From: an uncultured Flavobacteriaceae bacterium
GTDB taxonomy: Bacteria; Bacteroidota; Bacteroidia; Flavobacteriales; Flavobacteriaceae
Assembly: GCA_947502975.1 (NCBI GenBank)
Contig: CANNBV010000009.1
Location: 1-51,452, forward strand
Direction: 5' to 3'
DNA length: 51,452 bases
Part shown: one piece after another, positions 42,016-50,408 of the stretch
How positions within the stretch are numbered: the first letter of the stretch is position 1
Layout: each line of letters starts with the position of its first letter
Position numbers and translations under genes: made by a program
Notes under the pieces: generated by a model
What the model was told of the DNA's origin: nothing
The model's input: only the letters and a program-made list of their open reading frames with translations
The model's database searches: none

Positions 42016-42927
42016 ATGAAAACTATAATAATAGCTGGAGGAACAGGTTTTCTAGGACAAGTACTGGAAAACTATTTCATAAAAAAAGGATTCGCAGTAA
42101 AAGTTTTAACTAGGAATCCAAAACAAAAAAATCACATTTTCTGGAATGCTAAGGGTTTAGGAAAATGGCAAAAAGAACTTGAAAACATAGAAGTTTTAAT
42201 AAATCTTACAGGAAAATCTGTGGATTGCCGTTACAATGCAAAAAACAAAAAACTAATTTATGACTCTAGAATAGATTCCACTCATTTATTGGGCTTAGCA
42301 ATTAACCTCTGCGAAACACCCCCTAAAATTTGGATAAACTCATCTACGGCTACCATTTACAGGAGTTCTTTTGATAAGGAGATGACTGAGCAAGATGGAG
42401 AAATAGGAAATGATTTCTCTATGAATATTGCTAAATCATGGGAAACAGCTTTTAACTCTATTATAACACCAAAAACCAGAAAAATAATTTTAAGAACCTC
42501 AATCGTTTTGGGTAAAAAAGGAGGGGCTTTAATTCCTCTAAAAAGATTAGTTAAATTTGGATTGGGAGGAAAACAGGGTTCAGGACAACAAAAAGTAAGT
42601 TGGATACATGAGTTAGATTTTAGTAGGGCTATTGAATTTCTAATAGACAATAAAAAACTTGATGGTGTTTTTAATTTATGTGTCCCTAAACCTACCAATA
42701 ACTATACTTTAATGAAAACTCTTAGAAATGTTCTAAAAACTCCTTTTGGAATTTCTCACCCTATACCTTTATTGAAACTTGGTGCCAGAATAATTGGTAC
42801 TGAAACCGAACTTGTTTTAAAAAGTAGAAACGTTATTCCTGAACGCCTTTTAAACAATAATTTTAAGTTTGCTTTTGTAAATATAGAAACTGCTTTGAAA
42901 GATTTGACTACCAATAAAACTAGTTAA
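42016..42927 (+). CDS. TIGR01777 family NAD(P)-dependent epimerase/reductase
   Basis: 303 residues. An extended SDR with the GGTGFLGQVL nucleotide motif (8-17) at the N-terminus, NLTGKSVDCRYNAKNKKLIYDSRIDST and SSTATIYR motifs, and the conserved IVLGKKGGALIPLKRLVKFGLGG and SWIHELDFSRAIEFL segments of TIGR01777 (YfcH/SulA-like). The classical YxxxK is replaced by a YR.. form, as is usual in the family. The reaction is not known. It is the last gene of the operon, 10 bases after the methyltransferase. Confidence 0.88.
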   Translation: MKTIIIAGGTGFLGQVLENYFIKKGFAVKVLTRNPKQKNHIFWNAKGLGKWQKELENIEVLINLTGKSVDCRYNAKNKKLIYDSRIDSTHLLGLAINLCETPPKIWINSSTATIYRSSFDKEMTEQDGEIGNDFSMNIAKSWETAFNSIITPKTRKIILRTSIVLGKKGGALIPLKRLVKFGLGGKQGSGQQKVSWIHELDFSRAIEFLIDNKKLDGVFNLCVPKPTNNYTLMKTLRNVLKTPFGISHPIPLLKLGARIIGTETELVLKSRNVIPERLLNNNFKFAFVNIETALKDLTTNKTS

Positions 42928-43009
42928 AAAAACGTTGCTTAGGGTACTACATTATAACTTATAAAAAAACAACAAATCTTTGGCAGAGAACTATAGTTAG
43001 CGGATACCT

Positions 43010-43116
43010 GCGTTAGGGATTGAACGGCATGTTTGAAATCCCCGACGCAGGAGGGATTGAGTAGTGAAAGCCCGACCCCGCTTCGAGAGCCTAAGCGGCC
43101 GAACGGGGTAACGCCC
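43010..43116 (+). ncRNA. Dispersed structured element, copy 4 (Flavo-1-like), longest
   Basis: The closing stem is GCGTTA (43010-43015) with TAACGC (43109-43114). It has internal GGGAT with ATCCC, the core GGGATTGAGTAGTGAAAG and CCCGACCC, and an enlarged terminal arm in which CCCCG (43076-43080) pairs with CGGGG (43104-43108); CCGCTT with AAGCGG is an alternative. It lies 87 bases upstream of the sigma-factor gene, in the sense orientation. Confidence 0.78.
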
Positions 43117-43169
43117 AAAAAGTTTATGATGCATTAGAATAACATTTATATAAATTCAATTTTTTAGTG

Positions 43170-43177
43170 TATTTTTG
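43170..43177 (+). promoter_or_regulatory. Candidate -7 box for the sigma-factor gene
   Basis: TATTTTTG fits TAnnTTTG and lies 26 bases before the start codon. No TTG is found at the usual -33 distance. Confidence 0.35.
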
Positions 43178-43203
43178 AAATTCAAAAAAAAGAAGCTACA
43201 CGA

Positions 43204-43755
43204 ATGCCAGATCATAAAATTGATCCAAATAAATGGATAGACCTCTATTCTGATTACCTCTTTAACTATACGATTACTCGTGTTAGTGATCGTGAAATAG
43301 CCCAAGATTTGGTTCAGGAAACATTTTTGGCCGGTTTGAAGTCAATGAAAAACTTTAAGGGTGAAGCAAGTGAGCGTACTTGGCTTATTTCTATTTTAAA
43401 ACGTAAAATTATAGACCACTACCGTAAGATTAATTCTAACAAAGGTAAAGCTGAAGTGAGAATTAATTATAATGATACAGAAAGTGAAGGCGACTGGTTA
43501 GAAGAACGTGTGGCAGATCCGTTTGATAAAACAGCAGAAGACTCCTTACAAAACAATGAGTTGGGAGACGCTATACATAACTGTTTAGAGAAATTACCTC
43601 ATAAACAAGCGGATGTTTTTAAGATGAAAACAATTTTAAATTACGAGACTGAAGTTATTTGTAATGAACTTAATATTACTGCGTCTAACCTTTGGGTTAT
43701 CATTCATAGAGCAAGAACTGCTATGGCGGATTGCCTTAAAGCAAATTGGTTTTAA
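43204..43755 (+). CDS. ECF-type sigma-70 family RNA polymerase sigma factor
   Basis: 183 residues. Region 2 is LYSDYLFNYTITRVSDREIAQDLVQETFLAGLKSMKNFKGEASERTWLISILKRKIIDHYRK, with the core-binding and -10 recognition helices. Region 4 is CLEKLPHKQADVFKMKTILNYETEVICNELNITASNLWVIIHRARTAMADCL, containing the helix-turn-helix for the -35 element. ECF factors are normally held by an anti-sigma encoded next to them; the next gene is the candidate. The structured element lies upstream. Confidence 0.94.
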   Translation: MPDHKIDPNKWIDLYSDYLFNYTITRVSDREIAQDLVQETFLAGLKSMKNFKGEASERTWLISILKRKIIDHYRKINSNKGKAEVRINYNDTESEGDWLEERVADPFDKTAEDSLQNNELGDAIHNCLEKLPHKQADVFKMKTILNYETEVICNELNITASNLWVIIHRARTAMADCLKANWF

Positions 43756-43757
43756 TT

Positions 43758-44018
43758 ATGAGTAAGATTAAGGTTATAATTCCTTGTGATGAAGCAAATC
43801 ATGTATGTGATAAGACACAATACAATGATGCAACGCTGTGGGAAAAAATTAAATTAAATATTCATTTAATTTATTGTAAGGCTTGCAGAAAATATACCGC
43901 AAATAATAGCAAGCTTACGAAAACTATCAAAAAAGCGGATGTGGAATGTTTGAGTACATCTTCTAAAACTGAAATGAAAGAGAAATTCGAAAAAGTTTTG
44001 AAGGAAGTTTCTAATTAA
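43758..44018 (+). CDS. Small Cys-rich protein, candidate zinc-binding anti-sigma factor
   Basis: 86 residues from the ATG at 43758 (a TTG start at 43746 overlaps the sigma gene). KLNIHLIYCKACRKYTANN has the H-x3-C-x2-C core of the zinc-binding anti-sigma (ZAS) domain, and CDEANHVC precedes it. There is no transmembrane helix, so it would be a cytoplasmic anti-sigma of the redox or metal-sensing kind; regulation is inference from position. The gap to the sigma gene is only 2 bases. It overlaps the convergent UbiA-like gene by 8 bases. Confidence 0.72.
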   Translation: MSKIKVIIPCDEANHVCDKTQYNDATLWEKIKLNIHLIYCKACRKYTANNSKLTKTIKKADVECLSTSSKTEMKEKFEKVLKEVSN

Positions 44019-44844
44019 GCCACAGTAGTAATAGTAGCCATAAAACTGGCACACCTTCTACCCAAAATGCACTATAATATTTATGCTGTTCTACTTTTGC
44101 TACCATCAAAAGTATGCTTGTTATAATTAGTGTTAAAAAGAGTACAATTATACTGTTTTGAGATATATCGTTTTTAAAAAATTCTATTAAAAATAGTACA
44201 ACTATTAACGCCACTCCTATAAATTTTGTGCCTCTTACACCTATTTTCTGTGGTATTGTAGATAGTTTTAAACTATCAAACTTCAAATCGCGAATTTCAA
44301 AAGGTAGCATTAAAATTATAACAAACATAAAGCGCTGTAATCCAGTTAATGCAACATCTGCATTAATAAGCTTATCATTGTTGAGTATCGGTAGAAAAAC
44401 TGTAATGCCACTCCATACTAATGCGATAACATAAACTTTTAATCCACCAATACTTCTAAGGTTATGGTGCTTATCTATAAAAAAACGCTTTGGCAAAAAA
44501 GGTATAGCGTAAAAAAAAGTAATTACTCCAAATATTGAAATACAATATAGAATTTTAGTAGGTAATTGGAGTCCATAATAACACATTAACACAAAGCTGA
44601 AAAAGGAAAATACTTGAATGGCTTTTAACCAGTTTGCCAAACTTCTGTGGTGAAATTTGGCAAGACCAAAATACTTTACAAAATTGTAGCCAGTTATTGT
44701 ACCATAAAACACGAAATATAATAAAGGTTTATCATAAGATATATCAAACTCAATTAAGGTGATATATGTTAATGCATAAACGGCCAAAGCCACATGGATG
44801 CTACTATTTATGTAAAAGTTAAGAAGTTGCTTTAAAACCTTCAT
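44011..44844 (-). CDS. UbiA-like membrane protein, first Asp motif altered
   Basis: 277 residues from the ATG at 44844 (a GTG at 44859 would add five). Eight or nine helices are visible. The segment LPFEIRDLKFDSLKLSTIPQKIG matches the second Asp-rich motif of UbiA prenyltransferases and the STxPxxxG stretch that follows it. The place of the first motif (normally NDxxD) reads TGYNFVKYFGLA, which keeps Asn but lacks the metal-binding Asp, so prenyl transfer is doubtful. It is a single gene between the small anti-sigma candidate and gcvP. Confidence 0.75.
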   Translation of the reverse strand: MKVLKQLLNFYINSSIHVALAVYALTYITLIEFDISYDKPLLYFVFYGTITGYNFVKYFGLAKFHHRSLANWLKAIQVFSFFSFVLMCYYGLQLPTKILYCISIFGVITFFYAIPFLPKRFFIDKHHNLRSIGGLKVYVIALVWSGITVFLPILNNDKLINADVALTGLQRFMFVIILMLPFEIRDLKFDSLKLSTIPQKIGVRGTKFIGVALIVVLFLIEFFKNDISQNSIIVLFLTLIITSILLMVAKVEQHKYYSAFWVEGVPVLWLLLLLWLN

Positions 44845-44930
44845 CTTGTAAAAATACACAAACTGTTAATAAGGCAGACAAACAGTTAAAAACTTTCGAT
44901 TTAGTGCTCTAAAAACCATTAATTATTACT

Positions 44931-44938
44931 TAATTTTG
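44931..44938 (+). promoter_or_regulatory. Candidate -7 box for gcvP
   Basis: TAATTTTG fits TAnnTTTG and lies 27 bases before the gcvP ATG. No clear -33 TTG is found at the right spacing. Confidence 0.4.
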
Positions 44939-44965
44939 CAAAATTATATTTCAAATTGAAACTTG

Positions 44966-47815
44966 ATGAATACAAATGCTTTTGCACTGCGCCACATCGG
45001 TCCTAGAGAAGAAGATCAAAACCTCATGTTAGAAACTATTGGTCTAGATACCATAGACCAACTGATTCAAGAAACTATACCTGATGATATTCGGTTAAAA
45101 AATGGATTAAATTTAGATGAGCCAATGTCTGAATATGAGTATTTGTTACATATTCATGAGCTTTCAAAAAAGAATAAAGCGCGTAAAACATACATAGGTT
45201 TAGGGTACCACCCAACGGTAATGCCGGCTGTTATTCAAAGAAATATTTTAGAAAACCCAGGATGGTACACAGCTTATACGCCTTACCAAGCAGAAATTGC
45301 GCAAGGAAGATTAGAAGCACTTTTAAATTTCCAAACCATGGTGACAGATTTGACTGGAATGGAAATTGCTAATGCGTCACTATTAGACGAAAGCACGTCT
45401 GCTGCTGAAGCTATGAGTTTGTTGTTTGCAGTTAGAAGCAGGCCTCAAAAGAAGGCTGGAATAAATAAGTTTTTTGTTTCCGAACATATTTTACCGCAAA
45501 CTTTATCTCTTTTACAAACCAGATCTACTCCCATAGGGATTGAAATCGTAATTGGTAAAGATGATGATTTTGATTTTTCTTCAGATTTTTTTGGGGCACT
45601 TTTGCAGTATCCTGGAAAAAACGGACAGATAACTGACATTAAATCATTTATAGAAAAAGCCAATGCAGCTGAAATAAAAGTTGCAGTAGCTGCAGATATT
45701 TTAAGCTTAGTAAAATTAGAAGCTCCCGGTAAATTTGGAGCTGATGTTGTTGTAGGTACAACACAACGTTTTGGAATTCCAATGGGATATGGTGGTCCTC
45801 ATGCTGCTTATTTTGCTACCAAAGAAGCTTACAAAAGAGATATTCCTGGTCGTATTATAGGTGTAACAAAAGATACTGACGGGAAACGTGCCTTACGTAT
45901 GGCTTTACAAACAAGAGAGCAGCATATAAAACGTGATAAAGCAACTTCTAATATTTGCACAGCTCAAGTTTTACTTGCCGTCATGGCGAGTATGTATGCC
46001 GTGTATCATGGTCCTAAAGGATTAGAATTTATTGCTAACAGAATACACAATAAAGCATCTAAACTTGCTGAAGTTTTACAAACTCTTGGTTATAAGCAAG
46101 TGAACACTTCGTTTTTTGATACGCTTCAAATTAAAACAAAAGCAAAAAAAATAAAGAAAGTTGCTTCTGAGAAAAAAGTCAATCTTTGGTATCTAGATAA
46201 AAATACAGTTACTGTTTCTATTAATGAAACAACTTCTATTAGAGACCTTAACTATCTGATATCAATTTTTGCTGAAGCCGCTAAAAAAGAGACTATTGAA
46301 ATTTCAGAAGTTTTACCCGCAAATAATATTGATGCTTCACTTACAAGAACATCTTCTTTTTTAGAGTTAGACGTATTTAATACATATCATTCTGAAACTG
46401 ACTTAATGCGCTACATCAAGTCTTTAGAGCGTAAAGATTTAGCATTGAATCACTCCATGATTTCTCTAGGTTCGTGTACCATGAAACTAAACGCAGCTTC
46501 AGAAATGTTGCCGTTAAGTATCTTTAAGTGGGCAAACATTCACCCTTTTGTACCTAAAAAACAAGCAAAAGGATATCTTGAAGTTTTAAAGGCATTAGAG
46601 GATCAATTAACCGAAATTACTGGTTTTGCTGCGACTTCATTGCAGCCTAACTCTGGGGCTCAGGGAGAATTTGCAGGTTTAATGGTGATAAAAGCGTATC
46701 ATGAATCTCGTGGAGATCATCACAGAAACATTTGTTTAATTCCATCATCTGCCCACGGTACAAATCCAGCAAGTGCTGTTATGGCAGGTATGAAAGTTAT
46801 TGTTACAAAATCAACTGAAGAAGGTAATATTGATGTAGAGGATTTACGCGAAAAAGCAGAATTACATAGAGACAATCTATCTGCTTTAATGGTTACCTAT
46901 CCTTCTACACATGGCGTTTACGAATCTGCAATTAAGGAAATCACTCAAATCGTTCATGATAATGGCGGACAAGTGTACATGGATGGTGCTAACATGAATG
47001 CTCAGGTAGGCTTAACAAACCCTGGTAATATTGGTGCAGATGTATGCCACTTAAATTTACATAAAACCTTTGCTATCCCTCATGGTGGTGGAGGCCCAGG
47101 GGTTGGTCCTATTTGTGTGGCCAAACAATTAGCGCCTTTTTTACCAGGTAATCCTATAATAAAAACTGGAGGAAAAGATGCCATTACTGCAATATCTGCT
47201 GCTCCTTTTGGTTCTGCACTAGCTTGTTTAATTTCATACGGTTATATCAAAATGCTAGGTGCGAAAGGTTTAACAAAATCTACAGAAGTCGCGATTCTGA
47301 ATGCAAATTATATAAAGCAAAGATTAGAAGGGTATTATGAAACACTCTATTCAGGTGAAAAAGGTAGAGCAGCTCATGAAATGATTATAGATTGTCGCCC
47401 ATTTAAAGCAAATGGTATTGAGGTTACAGATATTGCAAAACGTTTAATGGACTATGGCTTCCATGCGCCTACAGTATCTTTTCCTGTAGCAGGAACTATG
47501 ATGATTGAACCAACAGAAAGTGAAAGTAAAGCCGAAATAGACCGTTTTTGCGACGCTATGATTTCGATTAAACATGAGATCGATTCGGTTTCTCAAGATG
47601 ATTCTAATAATGTTTTGAAAAACGCACCACATACTTTGGAAATGATTACTTCTGATGATTGGTACTTGCCATATTCAAGAGAGAAGGCTGCATTTCCCTT
47701 AGAATACACGCGTTCTAACAAGTTTTGGCCTACAGTAAGACGTGTTGATGATGCATATGGAGATAGAAATTTAATCTGTACATGTGCACCAATTGAAGAC
47801 TATATAGAAGCTTAA
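44966..47815 (+). CDS. gcvP: Glycine dehydrogenase (decarboxylating), P-protein of the glycine cleavage system
   Basis: 949 residues from the ATG at 44966 (a TTG one codon upstream is in frame). This is the single-polypeptide form, with the N-terminal half (FALRHIGPREEDQNLML start) and the C-terminal catalytic half. The pyridoxal phosphate Lys is K700 in HLNLHKTFAIPHGGGGPGVGP. It decarboxylates glycine and passes the aminomethyl group to the H-protein lipoate. The gcvH and gcvT genes are not in this window, which is usual in Bacteroidota. It is a single gene. Codon use and length are normal. Confidence 0.97.
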   Translation: MNTNAFALRHIGPREEDQNLMLETIGLDTIDQLIQETIPDDIRLKNGLNLDEPMSEYEYLLHIHELSKKNKARKTYIGLGYHPTVMPAVIQRNILENPGWYTAYTPYQAEIAQGRLEALLNFQTMVTDLTGMEIANASLLDESTSAAEAMSLLFAVRSRPQKKAGINKFFVSEHILPQTLSLLQTRSTPIGIEIVIGKDDDFDFSSDFFGALLQYPGKNGQITDIKSFIEKANAAEIKVAVAADILSLVKLEAPGKFGADVVVGTTQRFGIPMGYGGPHAAYFATKEAYKRDIPGRIIGVTKDTDGKRALRMALQTREQHIKRDKATSNICTAQVLLAVMASMYAVYHGPKGLEFIANRIHNKASKLAEVLQTLGYKQVNTSFFDTLQIKTKAKKIKKVASEKKVNLWYLDKNTVTVSINETTSIRDLNYLISIFAEAAKKETIEISEVLPANNIDASLTRTSSFLELDVFNTYHSETDLMRYIKSLERKDLALNHSMISLGSCTMKLNAASEMLPLSIFKWANIHPFVPKKQAKGYLEVLKALEDQLTEITGFAATSLQPNSGAQGEFAGLMVIKAYHESRGDHHRNICLIPSSAHGTNPASAVMAGMKVIVTKSTEEGNIDVEDLREKAELHRDNLSALMVTYPSTHGVYESAIKEITQIVHDNGGQVYMDGANMNAQVGLTNPGNIGADVCHLNLHKTFAIPHGGGGPGVGPICVAKQLAPFLPGNPIIKTGGKDAITAISAAPFGSALACLISYGYIKMLGAKGLTKSTEVAILNANYIKQRLEGYYETLYSGEKGRAAHEMIIDCRPFKANGIEVTDIAKRLMDYGFHAPTVSFPVAGTMMIEPTESESKAEIDRFCDAMISIKHEIDSVSQDDSNNVLKNAPHTLEMITSDDWYLPYSREKAAFPLEYTRSNKFWPTVRRVDDAYGDRNLICTCAPIEDYIEA

Positions 47816-47917
47816 AATACCGTTTGAACATCGTAATTTGTTTAATAAATACATTGTTACTTTTTCAAATCATTTTATATTGCTATTAAGAATTAATTAA
47901 AAGTAAGTTTCGTATTT

Positions 47918-48976
47918 ATGAATATTAAAATTACTGGTACTGGTAGTTACATTCCGTCTACTGTAGAGAAGAATGAAAACTTTCATAATCATGAATTTTT
48001 AAATACTGATGGCTCAGTAATTACTTCACCAAACGAAGTTATTGTAGAAAAATTCAAATCCATCACAGGTATTTCTGAACGTCGTTATGCTAAAAATCAT
48101 TTAAACTCATCAGACTTAGGCTTTTTTGCTGCTGAAAAAGCTATTGAAGATGCCAATATAGATCCAGAAACAATTGACTACATTATTGTTGCGCATAATT
48201 TTGGAGATGTTAAACATGGTACCATTCAAAGTGATTTTTTACCTTCTTTAGCGTCGAGAATCAAACATAGTTTACGTATAAAAAACCCAAAATGTATCGC
48301 TTACGATTTACTTTTTGGTTGCCCAGGTTGGATTGAAGGAGTCATACAAGCGCAGGCTTTTATAAAATCTGGAATGGCAAAACGCTGTTTGGTTATTGGT
48401 ACTGAGACCTTGTCCAGAGTTGTTGATAAACATGATAGAGATGCTATGATTTTCTCAGATGGTGCTGGTGCAACAATTATTGAAGCTACAGATGATGAAG
48501 GCGGGATATTAACCCATGAAACAGCAAGTTTTACATATGACGAGGCATATTATTTATTCTTTGGAAATTCTAACAATCAAGAGCTAGATAAGGATACACG
48601 TTACATTAAAATGGATGGTAGAAAAATCTACGAATTTGCTTTAATTAATGTTCCTAAAGCTATGAAAACCTGTCTAGACAATAGCGGTGTAGATATAACT
48701 GATGTAAAAAAGATTTTTATACATCAGGCTAACGAAAAAATGGATGAAGCGATTCTTAAACGCTTTTACAGGCTCTACAAAACTGAAATACCTGAAGATA
48801 TAATGCCAATGAGTATTCAAAAATTAGGCAATAGTTCTGTAGCAACGGTTCCTACTCTTTTTGATTTGGTAAAAAACAAACAATTAAAGAATCACAAACT
48901 CAATAAAGGAGATGTTGTAATTTTTGCTAGTGTTGGTGCTGGCATGCATATTAATGCTATTGTATATCAATATTAA
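47918..48976 (+). CDS. 3-oxoacyl-ACP synthase III-like enzyme
   Basis: 352 residues of the thiolase fold. The catalytic triad is complete: Cys135 in LLFGCPGWIEG, His269 in IFIHQANEKM and Asn305 in QKLGNSSVA. The GCPGW around the Cys differs from the ACSGF of housekeeping FabH, so this is a KAS III homologue acting outside primary fatty acid synthesis or with unusual starters. The N-terminus ITGTGSYIPSTVEKNENF is typical of the family. It opens an operon with a methyltransferase (1-base gap) and a glycosyltransferase, which hints at a lipid- or polyketide-linked surface product; the product is unknown. Confidence 0.88.
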   Translation: MNIKITGTGSYIPSTVEKNENFHNHEFLNTDGSVITSPNEVIVEKFKSITGISERRYAKNHLNSSDLGFFAAEKAIEDANIDPETIDYIIVAHNFGDVKHGTIQSDFLPSLASRIKHSLRIKNPKCIAYDLLFGCPGWIEGVIQAQAFIKSGMAKRCLVIGTETLSRVVDKHDRDAMIFSDGAGATIIEATDDEGGILTHETASFTYDEAYYLFFGNSNNQELDKDTRYIKMDGRKIYEFALINVPKAMKTCLDNSGVDITDVKKIFIHQANEKMDEAILKRFYRLYKTEIPEDIMPMSIQKLGNSSVATVPTLFDLVKNKQLKNHKLNKGDVVIFASVGAGMHINAIVYQY

Positions 48977-48977
48977 T

Positions 48978-49499
48978 ATGTACGAGCACTCATACCCCAA
49001 TAAACGCTTTAAACATACTATTGAATTTCTTAAGAAGCACATTTCTACTTCAGAAAATATTCTAGATTTAGGAGTTATCAATCCTTTTACTGAAATCATG
49101 AAGCAACATGGATATCCAGTAGAAAATACTAAAGGTGAGGATTTAGATATAGACACATCTAACATAACATCCTCAAATGCAGATGTAATTACTGCTTTTG
49201 AAATTTTTGAGCATTTACTTTCTCCTTACACAGTTTTAAAATCGATTAAAGCAGAAAAATTAGTAGCTAGTGTTCCACTTAAATTATGGTTTTCACCAGC
49301 ATACCGCAGTAAAACAGATATGCGAGATCGACATTATCACGAATTTGAAGACTGGCAATTCGACTGGTTATTAGAAAAATCTGGATGGAAAATTATAGAC
49401 AGAGAGAAATGGACAAATCCAACAAAAAAAATAGGTGTTCGCCCTATTTTAAGATGGTTTACACCAAGATATTATATTGTTTATGCTGAAAGAGTTTAG
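48978..49499 (+). CDS. SAM-dependent methyltransferase (small)
   Basis: 173 residues. The ATG at 48978 lies 1 base after the KAS III stop; a longer upstream frame overlaps that gene and lacks conserved sequence. ENILDLGVINPFTEIMKQHG is motif I (DLG), and NADVITAFEIFEHLLSPYTVL is a motif IV-like segment with EIFEHL as in other class I methyltransferases of polysaccharide clusters. The C-terminal half (YRSKTDMRDRHYHEFEDWQFDWLLEKSGW) resembles the ending of this group. The substrate is unknown. It lies in the middle of a three-gene operon. Confidence 0.82.
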   Translation: MYEHSYPNKRFKHTIEFLKKHISTSENILDLGVINPFTEIMKQHGYPVENTKGEDLDIDTSNITSSNADVITAFEIFEHLLSPYTVLKSIKAEKLVASVPLKLWFSPAYRSKTDMRDRHYHEFEDWQFDWLLEKSGWKIIDREKWTNPTKKIGVRPILRWFTPRYYIVYAERV

Positions 49500-49502
49500 T
49501 TA

Positions 49503-50354
49503 GTGAATTTCTACATCGTCATACCAGCCCACAATGAATCGGACTCTATTGGTTTAACGTTATATTCATTATCACAACAAACCTTAAAACCTAAGCGAAT
49601 TGTCGTGGTTAACGATAACTCAACAGATAAAACCGAGTCTGTTGTTGATGGTTTTACACTAAAACATGATTTTATCACTCTTGTGAATGTACGATCATCT
49701 GATAAACACTTACCTGGTGCTAAAATTATTAATGCGTTTTACAAAGGTTTCGAAACATTAGATGATAATTACGATGTGATTTGCAAATTTGATGCTGATT
49801 TAATTTTTCCTGAGAATTATTTAGAACAATTAGCGAATCATTTTAATAAAAATTCAAGTTTAGGCATGGCTTCTGGGTTTTGCTATGTTGAAAAAGATGG
49901 TAATTGGGTTTTAGAGAATCTAACTCGCAAAGATCATATTAGAGGAGCCTTAAAAGCATACAGAAAAGAATGTTTTGTAGAAATAGGTAAGTTGAAGTGT
50001 TCCATGGGTTGGGACACTGTTGACGAACTACTCGCTAAGTATTATCAATGGGATATATTAACAGATGACACTCTTCACGTAAAACATTTAAAACCTACAG
50101 GACTAAGTTATAATAAAGCTTCAAAATATTTACAAGGAGAAGCTATGTATAAAATACGTTATGGTTTTTTCATCACTCTAATTTCCGCAATTAAACTAGC
50201 TTACAAAAAAAGTAGCTTCACTTTATTTAAAGATTATATGGGCGGTTATTTTAAAGCAAGAAAAGAGAAACCTGAATTTTTAGTATCTGAAGAAGAGGGG
50301 CTATTTATTCGAAAACTTCGTTGGAAAGGAATGAAAAATAGCTTATTAAAATAA
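49503..50354 (+). CDS. Family 2 glycosyltransferase (GT-A fold)
   Basis: 283 residues, initiated at GTG 49503 (3 bases after the methyltransferase stop). The N-terminal FYIVIPAHNESDSIGLTLYSL and VVVNDNSTDKT are the GT2 nucleotide-binding segments; DAD (97-99) in CKFDADLIFPENYL is the metal-binding DxD. The C-terminal third carries basic and hydrophobic segments (IRYGFFITLISAIKLAY) that could contact the membrane. It transfers a sugar from a nucleotide donor; the acceptor is unknown, but the operon partners suggest a lipid or surface glycan. A terminator follows. Confidence 0.92.
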   Translation: MNFYIVIPAHNESDSIGLTLYSLSQQTLKPKRIVVVNDNSTDKTESVVDGFTLKHDFITLVNVRSSDKHLPGAKIINAFYKGFETLDDNYDVICKFDADLIFPENYLEQLANHFNKNSSLGMASGFCYVEKDGNWVLENLTRKDHIRGALKAYRKECFVEIGKLKCSMGWDTVDELLAKYYQWDILTDDTLHVKHLKPTGLSYNKASKYLQGEAMYKIRYGFFITLISAIKLAYKKSSFTLFKDYMGGYFKARKEKPEFLVSEEEGLFIRKLRWKGMKNSLLK

Positions 50355-50383
50355 AAAGCCACCTTTTTAATTAAGGTGGCTTT
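50355..50383. terminator. Bidirectional rho-independent terminator
   Basis: AAAGCCACCTT pairs perfectly with AAGGTGGCTTT around 7 bases, flanked by A and T tracts. It lies between the convergent glycosyltransferase and the T9SS protein gene. Confidence 0.88.
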
Positions 50384-50408
50384 CATAAATCAAACTATTT
50401 ATTAGTGA

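Noticed and set aside
48924-48977. Upstream extension of the small methyltransferase start
   Set aside because: It overlaps the KAS III gene and its residues are non-conserved; the ATG at 48978 is 1 base after the stop and gives a standard operon spacing.
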